Source of the DNA: Pseudomonas svalbardensis
GTDB lineage: Bacteria > Pseudomonadota > Gammaproteobacteria > Pseudomonadales > Pseudomonadaceae
DNA length: 64,000 nt
Direction: 5' to 3'
NCBI RefSeq assembly: GCF_030053115.1
Contig: NZ_CP125619.1
Location: forward strand, 1,737,001-1,801,000
A program made the position numbers and the translations under genes. The notes under the pieces are model-generated. The model had not been told where the DNA came from, made no database searches, and saw nothing but the letters and a program-made list of their open reading frames with translations. Positions 17,506-26,265 of this stretch are shown here, one piece after another. Numbering within the stretch: the first letter of the stretch is position 1; the number at the start of each line of letters is the position of its first letter.

Positions 17506-18438
17506 GTGAGCGCCACCCGGCGCAGCGCCGATGGGTTTGCCCTGCAAGTGATGATTGGGTTGTGCCTGATCTGGGGTATTCAGCAGGTGATGATCAAGTG
17601 GGCGGCGCCAGACATCGCGCCGGTCATGCAGGCCGCCGGGCGCTCGGGTATTTCCGCGTTACTTGTAGGATTGTTGATCTGCTGGAAGGGCGGCTGGGAT
17701 CAAATGGGCAACACCTGGCGCGGTGGACTACTGGCTGGCGCGCTTTTTGGCCTGGAGTTCTTCTTCATTTCCGAAGGCCTGCAACTGACCACGGCCGCGC
17801 ACATGTCGGTGTTCCTTTACACCGCGCCGATCTTCACCGCATTGGGCGTTCATTGGCTTTTGCCGAGTGAGCGTTTAAGACCGGTCCAGTGGCTGGGGAT
17901 TTTCCTCGCCTTCGTCGGGATTGCCATCGCCTTTGCCGGCGGGGTGTCGTGGGACAACCTCGATCACCGCATGTTGATGGGCGATGCCTTGGGCGTGCTG
18001 GCTGGCGCGTCATGGGGTGCAACCACGGTGGTGGTGCGCGCTTCGCGCCTGTCGGAAGCGCCGGTGACGCTAACGCTGTTCTATCAATTGATTGTCGGTT
18101 TCGTTGGCCTGTTGCTGATCGCGATCCTCAGCGGCCAGGTCACCCACGTCAGCCTGACCACCGTGGCGGTGGCCAGTGTGTTGTTTCAGGGATTGGTGGT
18201 GTCGTTCTTCAGCTACCTGACCTGGTTCTGGCTGTTGCGCCGTTATCTGGCGGCGAATCTGGCAGTGTTTTCGTTCATGACGCCGCTGTTCGGCGTCACG
18301 TTCGGCGTGGTGCTGCTGGGCGAAGAGCTGAGCTTCAACTTCGTTGTCGGCGCGGTGCTGGTGCTGTTGGGCATCACGTTTGTCAGCGCTGAGCAGTGGG
18401 TGCGCCGTCGCTTGCGCAAAGCCCTTGGGCAGAGCTGA
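17506..18438 (+). CDS. EamA/DMT family transporter
   Basis: A 310-residue inner-membrane protein with ten hydrophobic segments arranged as two EamA repeats (FALQVMIGLCLIWGIQQVMI at the start of the first, ALGVLAGASWGATTVVVRAS at the start of the second). Members export metabolites or amino acids, and the substrate here is unknown. The GTG at 17506, with CGAGGTG upstream, is preferred because the upstream in-frame ATG adds a Cys-rich stretch unlike the family. Confidence 0.8.
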   Translation: MSATRRSADGFALQVMIGLCLIWGIQQVMIKWAAPDIAPVMQAAGRSGISALLVGLLICWKGGWDQMGNTWRGGLLAGALFGLEFFFISEGLQLTTAAHMSVFLYTAPIFTALGVHWLLPSERLRPVQWLGIFLAFVGIAIAFAGGVSWDNLDHRMLMGDALGVLAGASWGATTVVVRASRLSEAPVTLTLFYQLIVGFVGLLLIAILSGQVTHVSLTTVAVASVLFQGLVVSFFSYLTWFWLLRRYLAANLAVFSFMTPLFGVTFGVVLLGEELSFNFVVGAVLVLLGITFVSAEQWVRRRLRKALGQS

Positions 18439-18650
18439 CCGGACTTAGCAGTAAACCGCCAGCCACCAGCAAACCACAGCCAGCGAGCGCGCTGGCTGCA
18501 AACCACCGCTGAAGTGGCTGCTTAACGCCGCCAGCAACGGCCCGCTGAGCTGACCCACCGCAAAGCACGCCGTCAGCAGCCCGGCGTTGCGCTGGGTGGC
18601 GCTGGGTGGCGTGGGGCGCCAGTTCCCGGGAACGTTGCATCACCAGCTGC
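18432..18650 (-). pseudogene. 3' remnant of a YbfB-type MFS transporter
   Basis: The minus strand reads QLVMQRSRELAPHATQR, then in another frame NAGLLTACFAVGQLSGPLLA, then in the first frame ALAGCGLLVAGGLLLS. These match the last membrane segments of YbfB/YjiJ-type transporters. The first frame change coincides with a tandem ten-base duplication (GCTGGGTGGC twice, near 18590-18612). The 5' two thirds are missing. The break meets a LysR remnant of opposite orientation, which suggests a single deletion across a divergent pair. Confidence 0.7.
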
Positions 18651-18876
18651 CTGCGTGATCGCCGGCTGGGGCGTGGCGCTGATGTCGGAGTCGATGCTCG
18701 CCAGCCTGCCGGGCCGCGAAAGCGTGGCGGTGCATCCGTTGGCCGAGCCATTTGCCAGTGCCACCACGTGGCTGATGTGGCGAAAAGGCATGGTCGGGAC
18801 GAACTTGAATGCGTGGCTTGAGCAGCAAAAATGGGTCTATCCGTCGGCGCCGAGTCAGGCTCGGGCGTTGGCTTGA
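18650..18876 (+). pseudogene. 3' remnant of a LysR-family regulator
   Basis: VIAGWGVALMSESMLASLPG, followed by WLMWRKGMVGTNLNAWLEQQ, is the end of a LysR substrate-binding domain. The HTH and most of the effector domain are absent. It abuts the MFS remnant, its probable former divergent target. An ATG at 18655 can start a frame, but the product would lack DNA binding. Confidence 0.75.
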
Positions 18877-19015
18877 ACTATCGGTCAAGTATTTTGATCA
18901 ATTCAGTAACAGATCATTGCGACTTTGGGCGAGCATTACGTAGGACTTCGGACTATTATCAGTGCGAAGTGGCTACAGAATTTTGGCCACTCGGCACTAC
19001 CCTGAAGGGGGCACC

Positions 19016-19144
19016 ATGAAAGAGAAAATCCAAAACTGGCTGCACGACCTGGGTGTTGCACTCGGTTTGATCGAACCACCTTTGCAACCTGTGCCTATTC
19101 GCACTGACGACGAACAACGCCGACGCCAGCAGCGCCGCCGGTAA
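19016..19144 (+). CDS. small basic conserved protein, 42 aa
   Basis: The frame starts MKEKIQNWLHDLGVALGLIE and ends in an Arg/Gln-rich tail (EQRRRQQRRR). GAAGGGGGCACC precedes the ATG, a strong ribosome site. An amphipathic helix followed by a basic tail suggests binding to membrane or nucleic acid. I recall near-identical short proteins in other Pseudomonas genomes, annotated as hypothetical. Confidence 0.7.
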   Translation: MKEKIQNWLHDLGVALGLIEPPLQPVPIRTDDEQRRRQQRRR

Positions 19145-19158
19145 GCGTAACGCAGCCG

Positions 19159-19322
19159 TTGTAGCAGCTGCCGAGCACCGCGAGGCTGCGTTCGGCTCGG
19201 GCCGCGTTCGGACGAAGCAGTCGTAGGTTCGGTGCGCGCGCGTAATACTGACGGAATGCAATTGTATGTTCTGCGACTGCTTCGCGGTCGAACGCAGCCT
19301 CGCAGGCTCGGCAGCTGCTACA
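19159..19322. repeat. inverted TTGTAGCAGCTGCCGAGC family repeat pair
   Basis: TTGTAGCAGCTGCCGAGC and its reverse complement flank related GCAGCC-rich inner sequences. This is a second class of Pseudomonas intergenic repeat, also seen at 51348-51482. The gap 19145-19351 holds no gene. Confidence 0.75.
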
Positions 19323-19351
19323 GGGGCGCGCTAGCTCAAGAGGTGGCAAAC

Positions 19352-19603
19352 TCAATGCCGCCCAATCTCCATCAAAAACCGGCTCAAGTCATTCGCCGTT
19401 CTGGCGGTCTTGAGCATCTGATCTTCCTCCGCCGTAAATGCCGTCAAACCCAGCTCATCTTCCAGATGGAAGATCAGCTCTTCGATATCTTCTTTATCCA
19501 ATCCCAATTGCGCCAGGCTCGCGTTGTCGTCGAAGTCATCCTGACTCTCCAGCAGGCGGCGGATGAAACGATGCACGGCAGCACGAACGGCAGCTCTTTT
19601 CAT
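19352..19603 (-). CDS. acyl-carrier-protein-like protein without the phosphopantetheine Ser
   Basis: An 83-residue acidic helical protein. The central stretch LAQLGLDKEDIEELIFHLED has the shape of an ACP core (D-S-L then V-E-x-x-x-x-L-E), but the Ser that carries phosphopantetheine is replaced by charged residues. It is therefore ACP-like in fold but probably not a carrier. The upstream neighbour is an MBL-fold hydrolase 55 bases away on the same strand, so the two may be co-transcribed. Function unknown. Confidence 0.65.
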   Translation of the reverse strand: MKRAAVRAAVHRFIRRLLESQDDFDDNASLAQLGLDKEDIEELIFHLEDELGLTAFTAEEDQMLKTARTANDLSRFLMEIGRH

Positions 19604-19658
19604 GGTTGTTCTTCGAGGGCGTTATTGTTGTTGTCCCTGGGGCTGAGTACAGCAGGCT

Positions 19659-20384
19659 TCAGGCGTGCAAGCGCTGCCACTCGTCAATCATCGTGCGCAA
19701 ATGTTCCCCGGAAAAACTCCCGAAATGCCCGCCGTGCACCGTGCGGATCGGCAACTCGCGCAAACGCTGCAGGCTGCGGGCGTAGTCGTCGAGGTTGGAG
19801 TGGTAGGCGTCTTCGATCAGTGGCCCGTCGTAGATGATGTCGCCGCTGAACAGGGTTTCGGTCGCTGCTTCGTAAAGGCTGATGCCGCCCGGTGAATGCC
19901 CCGGCGTATGCAGCACTTGCAGCGTGCGGTTGCCCAGATCCAGCACGTCGCCTTCTTCGATCAGGCCGGTGGCTGGCGCGGCTTTGACCCGGTATTCGGC
20001 GTAGCACAGTGGGCAGTCGGGGTGAGCCTCGAACATGTCGTCGCCGACAAAGGCTTTGCTCAAATCGTTGTCGCCGTCGGGTGCGGCGAGGATGTCCGCT
20101 TCAGCCGGATGCACCAGCCGCTCAGGGAATTCGTGGTGTCCGGCGATGTGGTCGAAATGGCAATGACTGGCCACGGCGACCAGCGGCCGCTCGGTGATCC
20201 ACGGCAGTTGCTCGCGCAGGCTGACCAACCCGGAGCCGCTGTCGAGCAGCAAGTCTTTGTCGCGTCCCTGGATGTGCCAGAGGTTGCAGCGATAGAAGGG
20301 GCGGATGTAAGGCTCGTGAATCAGGCGAATGCTGTCGCTGAGTTGTTTGACTTCAAACCACTGATCGCGAGAAACAATCTTCAT
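19659..20384 (-). CDS. MBL-fold metallo-hydrolase
   Basis: A 241-residue metallo-beta-lactamase-fold enzyme. The metal motif HCHFDH is at about residue 93; further ligands are His in LHTPGHSPGG, Asp in LFSGDIIYDG and His in VHGGHFGSF. It probably hydrolyses a thioester or ester in the cytoplasm. The start MKIVSRDQWFEV at 20384 has CTGGAGAAAACC upstream; an upstream in-frame ATG at 20453 lies in the intergenic part. It follows the symporter gene on the same strand. Confidence 0.85.
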   Translation of the reverse strand: MKIVSRDQWFEVKQLSDSIRLIHEPYIRPFYRCNLWHIQGRDKDLLLDSGSGLVSLREQLPWITERPLVAVASHCHFDHIAGHHEFPERLVHPAEADILAAPDGDNDLSKAFVGDDMFEAHPDCPLCYAEYRVKAAPATGLIEEGDVLDLGNRTLQVLHTPGHSPGGISLYEAATETLFSGDIIYDGPLIEDAYHSNLDDYARSLQRLRELPIRTVHGGHFGSFSGEHLRTMIDEWQRLHA

Positions 20385-20468
20385 CAAGGTTTTCTCCAGA
20401 CGAAAAAAAACGGATGTGGCAACCGACGCCACACCCGTCGAAGAAAGCATCAAGTCGTTATGTTCAGC

Positions 20469-21848
20469 TTAGGCGGCGCTGGCCACCGCTGCAGGGCGAG
20501 GGGACAGCAAGCTGACCACCACGAAACTCACCAGACCCACGCCGAGGCTGTAGTAGATCGGGGTGTTGGCGTCCATTCCGTCCTTGATCATGAACACCAG
20601 CGCTGTGGCGAAGCCCAGGCCCATGCTGGCGATGGCGCCGGCCGTGGTTGCGCGTTTCCAGAAAATTGCACCGATCAGCGGGATCAGCATGCCACCCACC
20701 AACAGGTTGTAGGCCAGGGTCAGGGCGCTGATCACGTCGTTCACCACCAGCGCGATACCCAGCACGGCGATGCCGGTCAGCAGGGTGAACAGGCGGTTGA
20801 TGCCCAGGCTCGACTGTTTACCGCCGCGCAGTTTCGGCAGCAGGTCTTCGGTCAGGGTGGTGGCGGCGGCGAGCAGGCCGGCGCTGGCGGTGGACATCAT
20901 GGCGGCCAGTGCAGCAGCGATCACCAGGCCACGGATACCGTCTGGCAGGGACAGTTTGACGATGGCGGCGAAGGCATTGTTGACGTTGTCCAGGTCTGGG
21001 ATCAGTACATGAGCGGCCATGCCGATCAGGGCACAGGCCAAACCGTAGAAGATGCAATAGATGCCCGCGAAAGTACCGGCAACCTGAGCCACTTTGGCGC
21101 TCTTGACGGTGAACACACGCTGCCAGATGTCCTGGCCAATCAGGATCCCGAAGAAGTAGATCATGAAGTAGGTGATGATGGTGTCCCAGCCGATGGTGGT
21201 GAAGCTGAAGGCGGCTTCCGGCAGTTTCAACACCAACTCATCCCAACCGCCGACGCGGTACAGGCAGATCGGCAACAGGATGAACATCAGGCCGACGGTC
21301 TTGATCACGAACTGGACGATGTCGGTAAGGGTCAGGGACCACATGCCGCCGATGGCCGAGTAGATCACCACCACGCCACCGCCGAGCAGTACCGAGATCC
21401 AGAACGGCAGGCCGAACAGCACTTGCAGCACGGTGCCGATTGCCAGGATCGAGGTCACGCCGATCATCAGCGCGTACGCCAGCATGATCGCCGCGCTCGC
21501 CGAGCGGGCCATCGGGTTGTAGCGTTTTTCCAGCACTTGGGTAACGGTGTAGATTTTCAGCTTCAGCAGCGGTTTGGCGAGGAACAGGTTCAGCGCCACG
21601 ATCCCGCAACCCAGTGCGGCGCAGAGCCAGAAACCGGAGATGCCATGGACGTAGCCCAGACGCACAGTACCGACGGTAGAAGCACCGCCCAGAACGGTAG
21701 CGGCCATGGTGCCCATGTACAGGGTAGGGCCGAGGTTACGACCGGCGACCAAGTAGTCTTCGTTGGTCTTGGCCTTGTGCATGCCGAAGTAGCCGAGTAC
21801 CAGCATCGCGGCGGCGTAAATGAGAACGACGAATAAATCCAATGCCAT
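20469..21848 (-). CDS. sodium:solute symporter (SSS) of the gbu cluster
   Basis: A 459-residue membrane protein with about 13 hydrophobic segments and the SSS signature (LVAGRNLGPTLYMGTMAATV, GGASTVGTVRLGYVHG). It should import an organic solute with Na+. Its position next to an NCS1 permease and gbuA mirrors PA1418-PA1421, which suggests a guanidino compound or related amide as substrate. The ATG at 21848 follows GGAGACACG. A REP doublet separates it from the permease gene. Confidence 0.85.
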   Translation of the reverse strand: MALDLFVVLIYAAAMLVLGYFGMHKAKTNEDYLVAGRNLGPTLYMGTMAATVLGGASTVGTVRLGYVHGISGFWLCAALGCGIVALNLFLAKPLLKLKIYTVTQVLEKRYNPMARSASAAIMLAYALMIGVTSILAIGTVLQVLFGLPFWISVLLGGGVVVIYSAIGGMWSLTLTDIVQFVIKTVGLMFILLPICLYRVGGWDELVLKLPEAAFSFTTIGWDTIITYFMIYFFGILIGQDIWQRVFTVKSAKVAQVAGTFAGIYCIFYGLACALIGMAAHVLIPDLDNVNNAFAAIVKLSLPDGIRGLVIAAALAAMMSTASAGLLAAATTLTEDLLPKLRGGKQSSLGINRLFTLLTGIAVLGIALVVNDVISALTLAYNLLVGGMLIPLIGAIFWKRATTAGAIASMGLGFATALVFMIKDGMDANTPIYYSLGVGLVSFVVVSLLSPRPAAVASAA

Positions 21849-21911
21849 GATGGCGTGTCTCCGATTGTCTTTTTTATGGTGAAACAAAGATGGTTCTGTG
21901 GGGCTGCTCAC

Positions 21912-22002
21912 TGTGGGAGCGAGCCTGCTCGCGAAAGCGGTCTATCAGTCACATTGATGTTGAATGTGCCGCCGTCTTCGCGAGCAGGCTCGCTCCCACA
22001 GG
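21912..22002. repeat. REP doublet
   Basis: Inverted TGTGGGAGCGAGCCTGCTCG copies lie between the symporter and permease genes, within a probable operon, where they may affect mRNA stability. Confidence 0.9.
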
Positions 22003-22012
22003 GGAAGCGGTT

Positions 22013-23524
22013 TCAAGCCGGCTGACGTATTTCAGATTTCTTGATTGTGCTGGCACCCTTGCTGCGTGGATCGTTTGGACCGAACACCGCGGCCGATTCC
22101 GGGAACAGGCTCAACAGCGCCAGGTACACCAGCGACGCCAGGCCAAGGGTGACCGGCAAGCTGATGTCGATGCCGCCGGCCAGTTCACCGAGCGGACCCA
22201 CGAACTGCCCAGGCAGGTTCACAAAGCACAAGCCCACCGCAGCGCTCGGGATCCAGGCACCCAGCCCACGCCAGTTCCAGCCATGCGTGAACCAGTAACG
22301 ACCGCCTTTCTCGCCGCGGGTGAACACTTGCAGGTCATCCGGACAGTAGAAGCCGCGACGCACCAGCAGGCCGATGATCATGATCACCATCCACGGGGTG
22401 GTGCAGGTGATGATCAGCACGGCGAAGGTCGACACGCTCTGCACCAGGTTCGCGGCAAAGCGCCCGATGAAGATGAAGGCAATCGACATCACGCCGATCA
22501 GCAGCGTGGCCTTGACCCGCGACAGCACACGAGGGAACACGCTGGACATGTCCAGCCCGGTGCCATAGAGCGAGGTGGTGCCGGTGGACATGCCGCCGAT
22601 CACTGCGATCAGGCACACCGGCAGGAAGAACCAGCTCGGCGAGACGGCCAGCAGCCCACCCACGTAGTTGTTGGCTGCGATGTAGTCCGGTGCCTTGATC
22701 GCCACGATGGTGGCGGTGGCGAGACCGAACAGGAACGGGATCAAGGTGGCGACTTGCGCGGCGATCACGGCGAACATGATCCGGCCTTTTGGGGTTTCGC
22801 GCGGGATGTACCGCGACCAGTCACCGAGGAACGCACCGAAGGAAATCGGGTTGCTCATGGCCACCAGCGCCGCGCCGATGAAGGCGGCCCAGAAACCGGG
22901 TTGGCCCATGGCGACGGTGCCGGCGAACTGGCTATCGAAGGTCGGGGCGAAGGCGAAGATGCCCAGCAGGAACAGGGCACTGGCCGCCCACACCGCGATG
23001 CGGTTGACCCACAGCATGAAGCGAAAGCCATAGATGCACACGGTCAGTACCAGGATCGCGAACAGACCGTAGGCCAGCCCCAGGGTCAGGTCGGTTTCCG
23101 GAAGACCGATCAGGCGTTTGGCACCACCGATCAGCGCATCACCCGAACTCCACACCGAGAGCGAGAAGAAGGCGATGGCGGTCAACAGCGACAAAAACGA
23201 TCCGACGATCCGCCCGTGCACGCCAAAGTGCGCACCGGAAGACACAGCGTTGTTGGTGCCATTGATCGGGCCGAACAGGCCCATCGGCGCGAGGATCAGC
23301 GCACCGAGTAACACGCCCAGCACGATCGCCCAGACACCGGCCTGGAACGACAGGCCGAACAGCACCGGGAAACTGCCGAGCACGGCGGTAGCAAAGGTGT
23401 TGGCGCCGCCGAAGATCAAGCGAAACAGGTCGCTGGGTCGGGCGTCGCGCTCATGATCCGGGATCTGTTCGACCCCGTGGGTTTCAATCTGCGTAAGGCT
23501 TTGGTCTTTGTTGTTGTTATTCAT
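22013..23524 (-). CDS. NCS1 purine/cytosine permease family transporter
   Basis: A 503-residue membrane protein with 12 or so segments. The NCS1 pattern is seen in SDLFRLIFGGANTFATAVLG, GPINGTNNAVSSGAHFGVHG and NPISFGAFLGDWSRYIP. NCS1 proteins import nucleobases and related compounds with H+ or Na+. The order symporter, permease, SnoaL-like, gbuA, gbuR matches the P. aeruginosa guanidinobutyrate cluster, which suggests a guanidino substrate. It lies 55 bases downstream of the SnoaL-like gene. Confidence 0.85.
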   Translation of the reverse strand: MNNNNKDQSLTQIETHGVEQIPDHERDARPSDLFRLIFGGANTFATAVLGSFPVLFGLSFQAGVWAIVLGVLLGALILAPMGLFGPINGTNNAVSSGAHFGVHGRIVGSFLSLLTAIAFFSLSVWSSGDALIGGAKRLIGLPETDLTLGLAYGLFAILVLTVCIYGFRFMLWVNRIAVWAASALFLLGIFAFAPTFDSQFAGTVAMGQPGFWAAFIGAALVAMSNPISFGAFLGDWSRYIPRETPKGRIMFAVIAAQVATLIPFLFGLATATIVAIKAPDYIAANNYVGGLLAVSPSWFFLPVCLIAVIGGMSTGTTSLYGTGLDMSSVFPRVLSRVKATLLIGVMSIAFIFIGRFAANLVQSVSTFAVLIITCTTPWMVIMIIGLLVRRGFYCPDDLQVFTRGEKGGRYWFTHGWNWRGLGAWIPSAAVGLCFVNLPGQFVGPLGELAGGIDISLPVTLGLASLVYLALLSLFPESAAVFGPNDPRSKGASTIKKSEIRQPA

Positions 23525-23579
23525 GATCTGCTCCGATCATAAAGGCGCGCTCATCGTGCGTGAGCGTCACCTGTTTTGG

Positions 23580-24002
23580 CTAAGGGGGTGGCAGCCCTTC
23601 CGGCATTGCGGACAAATGTTCGTGGCAGGCCAGCCATAGGCCTTGTTGTTCTTGGCCAGACGCTTGTTTCTTGAAAACAATCGTCTCGCGCTCCTGGCTG
23701 AAGTGTTGCTCCCCTTGCATGCGCAGCTCGGTGGCCACGTCATGGATGAAAATCGCCACGTCACCTTGCAGGCTGACAAAGGCGTTGCTTGAAGTACACG
23801 AAAGCACCTCGAAGCCATCCTCCGAGCGCCAGGTGTCCCACAACGCCTGATAGGCATCGCGCGACAGCAGGGGCTGTTCGAGGGTGTAGAACACGAAGCT
23901 CGCGTCGGCGCTGAACGCGCCGAAGTAGGCCTCGCGATCGTTACGGGCAAAGGCTGACACCAGATCGGCAGCGGCCTTGAGTACCTGATCACGTTCGTTC
24001 AT
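23580..24002 (-). CDS. SnoaL/NTF2-like protein of the gbu cluster
   Basis: A 140-residue protein with an NTF2-like cone fold pattern: an N-terminal helix (QVLKAAADLVSAFARND), REAYFGAFSADASFVFYT, and strands around GDVAIFIHDVATEL. The family includes small enzymes and binding proteins, so the activity cannot be read from the sequence. The gene starts nine bases after gbuA, which implies co-transcription, and corresponds in position to PA1420. Confidence 0.75.
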   Translation of the reverse strand: MNERDQVLKAAADLVSAFARNDREAYFGAFSADASFVFYTLEQPLLSRDAYQALWDTWRSEDGFEVLSCTSSNAFVSLQGDVAIFIHDVATELRMQGEQHFSQERETIVFKKQASGQEQQGLWLACHEHLSAMPEGLPPP

Positions 24003-24011
24003 GACCGATCC

Positions 24012-24962
24012 TCAGCGGTGGACCACGCCAGGCAGTACGCAGAGCATTTCGTACAGCAGGTTGGCGGCCAGCAGCGAGGTGTTGCCGGTGGTGTCGTAAG
24101 CGGGCGAGACTTCTACCAGATCGCAGCCGACCAGGTCGAGGCCTTGGCAGCCGCGAACAATTTCAATCGCCTGAATGGTCGTCAGACCACCGATTTCCGG
24201 GGTGCCGGTACCTGGCGCCCAGGCTGGATCGATGCCGTCGATGTCGAAACTCAGGTACACCGGACCGCCGCCGACTTTCTCGCGAACTTCGGCCATCAGC
24301 GGTGCCAGGGATTTGTGCCAGCACTCTTCAGCCTGAACCACACGGAAGCCCTGGTTGCGGCTCCAGTTGAAGTCGTCAGCGGTGTAGCCCTGAGCGCGCA
24401 GACCGATTTGCACCACGCGGTCCGGATCCAGAAGGCCTTCTTCGACAGCGCGACGGAAGGTGGTGCCGTGGGCGATTTTCTCGCCGAACATGTGGTCGTT
24501 CACATCAGCGTGAGCGTCGATGTGCACCAGGCCGACCTTGCCGTGCTTCTTATGAATTGCACGCAGGATTGGCAGAGTAATGGTGTGGTCGCCGCCGAGG
24601 GTCAGGGGGATCACATTGTGTTCGAGGATTTTGTGGTAGGACTCTTCGATGATCCGTACCGCGTCCAGCAGGTTGAACGTGTTGATCGCCACGTCACCGA
24701 TGTCGGCAACCGACAGCGAGTCAAACGGTGCAGCGCCGGTAGCCATGTTGTACGGGCGGATCATCACCGATTCAGCACGGATTTCGCGAGGTCCGAAACG
24801 GGTACCGGGACGCAGGGAAGTGCCGATGTCCAGCGGGATGCCAACGAAGGCAGCATCCAGACCGGCAGCGGTTGGCAAATGGGGAAGTCGCATCATGGTG
24901 GCGATGCCGCCGAAGCGCGGCATTTCATTGCCGCCCAGTGGTTGGTGAAGAATCTTGTCCAC
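24012..24962 (-). CDS. gbuA: guanidinobutyrase (agmatinase family)
   Basis: A 316-residue ureohydrolase that cleaves 4-guanidinobutyrate to 4-aminobutyrate and urea in arginine and agmatine catabolism. The binuclear Mn ligands are visible in TLGGDHTI, HIDAHADV and SFDIDGIDPAWAPGTGTPE. The assignment to gbuA rather than agmatinase rests on the neighbours: two transporters and a SnoaL-like protein downstream and a divergent LysR regulator, as in PA1418-PA1422. The start is GTG at 24962 with GAGGCC upstream. Expression is likely under GbuR. Confidence 0.85.
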   Translation of the reverse strand: MDKILHQPLGGNEMPRFGGIATMMRLPHLPTAAGLDAAFVGIPLDIGTSLRPGTRFGPREIRAESVMIRPYNMATGAAPFDSLSVADIGDVAINTFNLLDAVRIIEESYHKILEHNVIPLTLGGDHTITLPILRAIHKKHGKVGLVHIDAHADVNDHMFGEKIAHGTTFRRAVEEGLLDPDRVVQIGLRAQGYTADDFNWSRNQGFRVVQAEECWHKSLAPLMAEVREKVGGGPVYLSFDIDGIDPAWAPGTGTPEIGGLTTIQAIEIVRGCQGLDLVGCDLVEVSPAYDTTGNTSLLAANLLYEMLCVLPGVVHR

Positions 24963-25165
24963 GGGTAAGGCCTCATCGTCGTTGTTTTATTTATGTCGGT
25001 TGCGCAGGTCGGAGAGACGCAGGCACCGCTGTGGGGCGATTCTGCGAAATGTAGTGGCCGGGAAGAATCGCTACGGACAAATACTTAGTTCAGATTTTTC
25101 TAAACTAATGGCTGGAGGGGGATTAGACTTTGCGGCATTGAGATTTGTGGCCGGCTCAAGAACGA

Positions 25166-25326
25166 CCCCTCACCCTAACCCTCTCCCCAGGGGGTAGAGG
25201 GGACTGACCGAGGTGTTCTCGGGAATTACATCGACCTGAAATATAGAGTCGAACTCAGGATTTGAAAGCCATGGAGATCGGCTCCCTTTCCCCCTCTCCC
25301 CTTGGGGAGAGGGCTGGGGTGAGGGG
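25166..25326. repeat. CCTCACCCTAACCCTCTCCC family inverted pair
   Basis: CCCCTCACCCTAACCCTCTC and an inverted CTCTCCCCTTGGGGAGAGGG element flank about 90 bases. The 405-base gap 24963-25367 between gbuA and gbuR holds this repeat and presumably the divergent promoters. No gene is visible. Confidence 0.8.
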
Positions 25327-25367
25327 TGGATTCAACAGGCAACACATTTCTAAAGCCCGGAGCCCCC

Positions 25368-26261
25368 ATGGCCAACGCATTACCCGACCTGAAACTGTTG
25401 CGCATCTTCGTCAGCGTGGTTCGCCATCAGGGGTTTGCCAACGCCCAGCAAGAGCTCAACCTCTCGACCTCGGCCATCAGCACTTACATGAGCCAGCTCG
25501 AAGCCGCCCTCGGTCTGGTCCTGTGCCATCGCGGCCGCGGTGGTTTCAGCCTGACCAGCAAAGGCGAGCTGTTTCACCAGGAAACCCTGCGTCTGCTCGG
25601 CGAACTCGAAGGCTTCGAACAATACGCTGCGGCGCTCAAGGGCGAACTGCGCGGCACCTTGAACCTCGGCGTCATCGACTCCACCGTCAGCGACAAGGCC
25701 TTGCCCTTCGCCGAAGCCATTGGCGCCTACAGCCAGGAACACCCGGCCGTGCATTTGCATTTGTCGGTCATGAGCCCTTACGAGCTGCAACTCGGCGTGC
25801 AGGACAACCGCCTCGACCTGGCCATCGGCGCGTTCTCCACGCGCATGAGCGGTCTGGTGTACATGCCGCTGTACCGCGAACAACACTGGTTGTATTGCAG
25901 CAGCCGTCATCCGCTGTTCACCGAACGGCGCATTCCCGAGCAAGTCATCACTCAGCAACGCATGGTTGGCCGCGGCTACTGGAGCCAGGCGGAACTGGCA
26001 CGCCACGGTTTCAAGCACAGCGCGGCGACGGTGGAAAGTATGGAAGCGCAGCTGATTCTGGTGCTGTCCGGCGCCTACATCGGTTACCTGCCGGAGCACT
26101 ACGCCCAGGCGTGGGCGGACAAGGGCGATTTGCGGGTGCTGCTGCCGGCGACCTTCGGGTATCAGGCGCCGTTCTCGATGATCGTGCGTCGTGGCCGCAG
26201 CCGCGAGCCGTTGATCCAGACCTTCCGCGACTTGCTCAAAGCACAACTGAATCAGGCTTGA
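25368..26261 (+). CDS. gbuR: LysR-family regulator of guanidinobutyrate use
   Basis: A 297-residue LysR regulator. The N-terminal HTH reads LLRIFVSVVRHQGFANAQQE and STSAISTYMSQLEAALGLVL, followed by the effector domain (GTLNLGVIDSTVSDKAL). It is divergent from gbuA as PA1422 is from PA1421, so it probably activates the cluster in response to 4-guanidinobutyrate. I chose the ATG at 25368, with CGGAGC upstream. An upstream in-frame start at 25326 falls inside repeat-rich DNA. Confidence 0.8.
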   Translation: MANALPDLKLLRIFVSVVRHQGFANAQQELNLSTSAISTYMSQLEAALGLVLCHRGRGGFSLTSKGELFHQETLRLLGELEGFEQYAAALKGELRGTLNLGVIDSTVSDKALPFAEAIGAYSQEHPAVHLHLSVMSPYELQLGVQDNRLDLAIGAFSTRMSGLVYMPLYREQHWLYCSSRHPLFTERRIPEQVITQQRMVGRGYWSQAELARHGFKHSAATVESMEAQLILVLSGAYIGYLPEHYAQAWADKGDLRVLLPATFGYQAPFSMIVRRGRSREPLIQTFRDLLKAQLNQA

Positions 26262-26265
26262 AAAA

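Noticed and set aside
19896..23311. Very long plus-strand frames antisense to the symporter and permease genes (646 and 473 codons)
   Set aside because: They are His/Gln/Ala-rich shadows of GC-rich membrane protein genes whose own strand shows clear families.
24018..24968. 316-codon frame antisense to gbuA
   Set aside because: It mirrors gbuA codon for codon, and gbuA has all metal-binding motifs.
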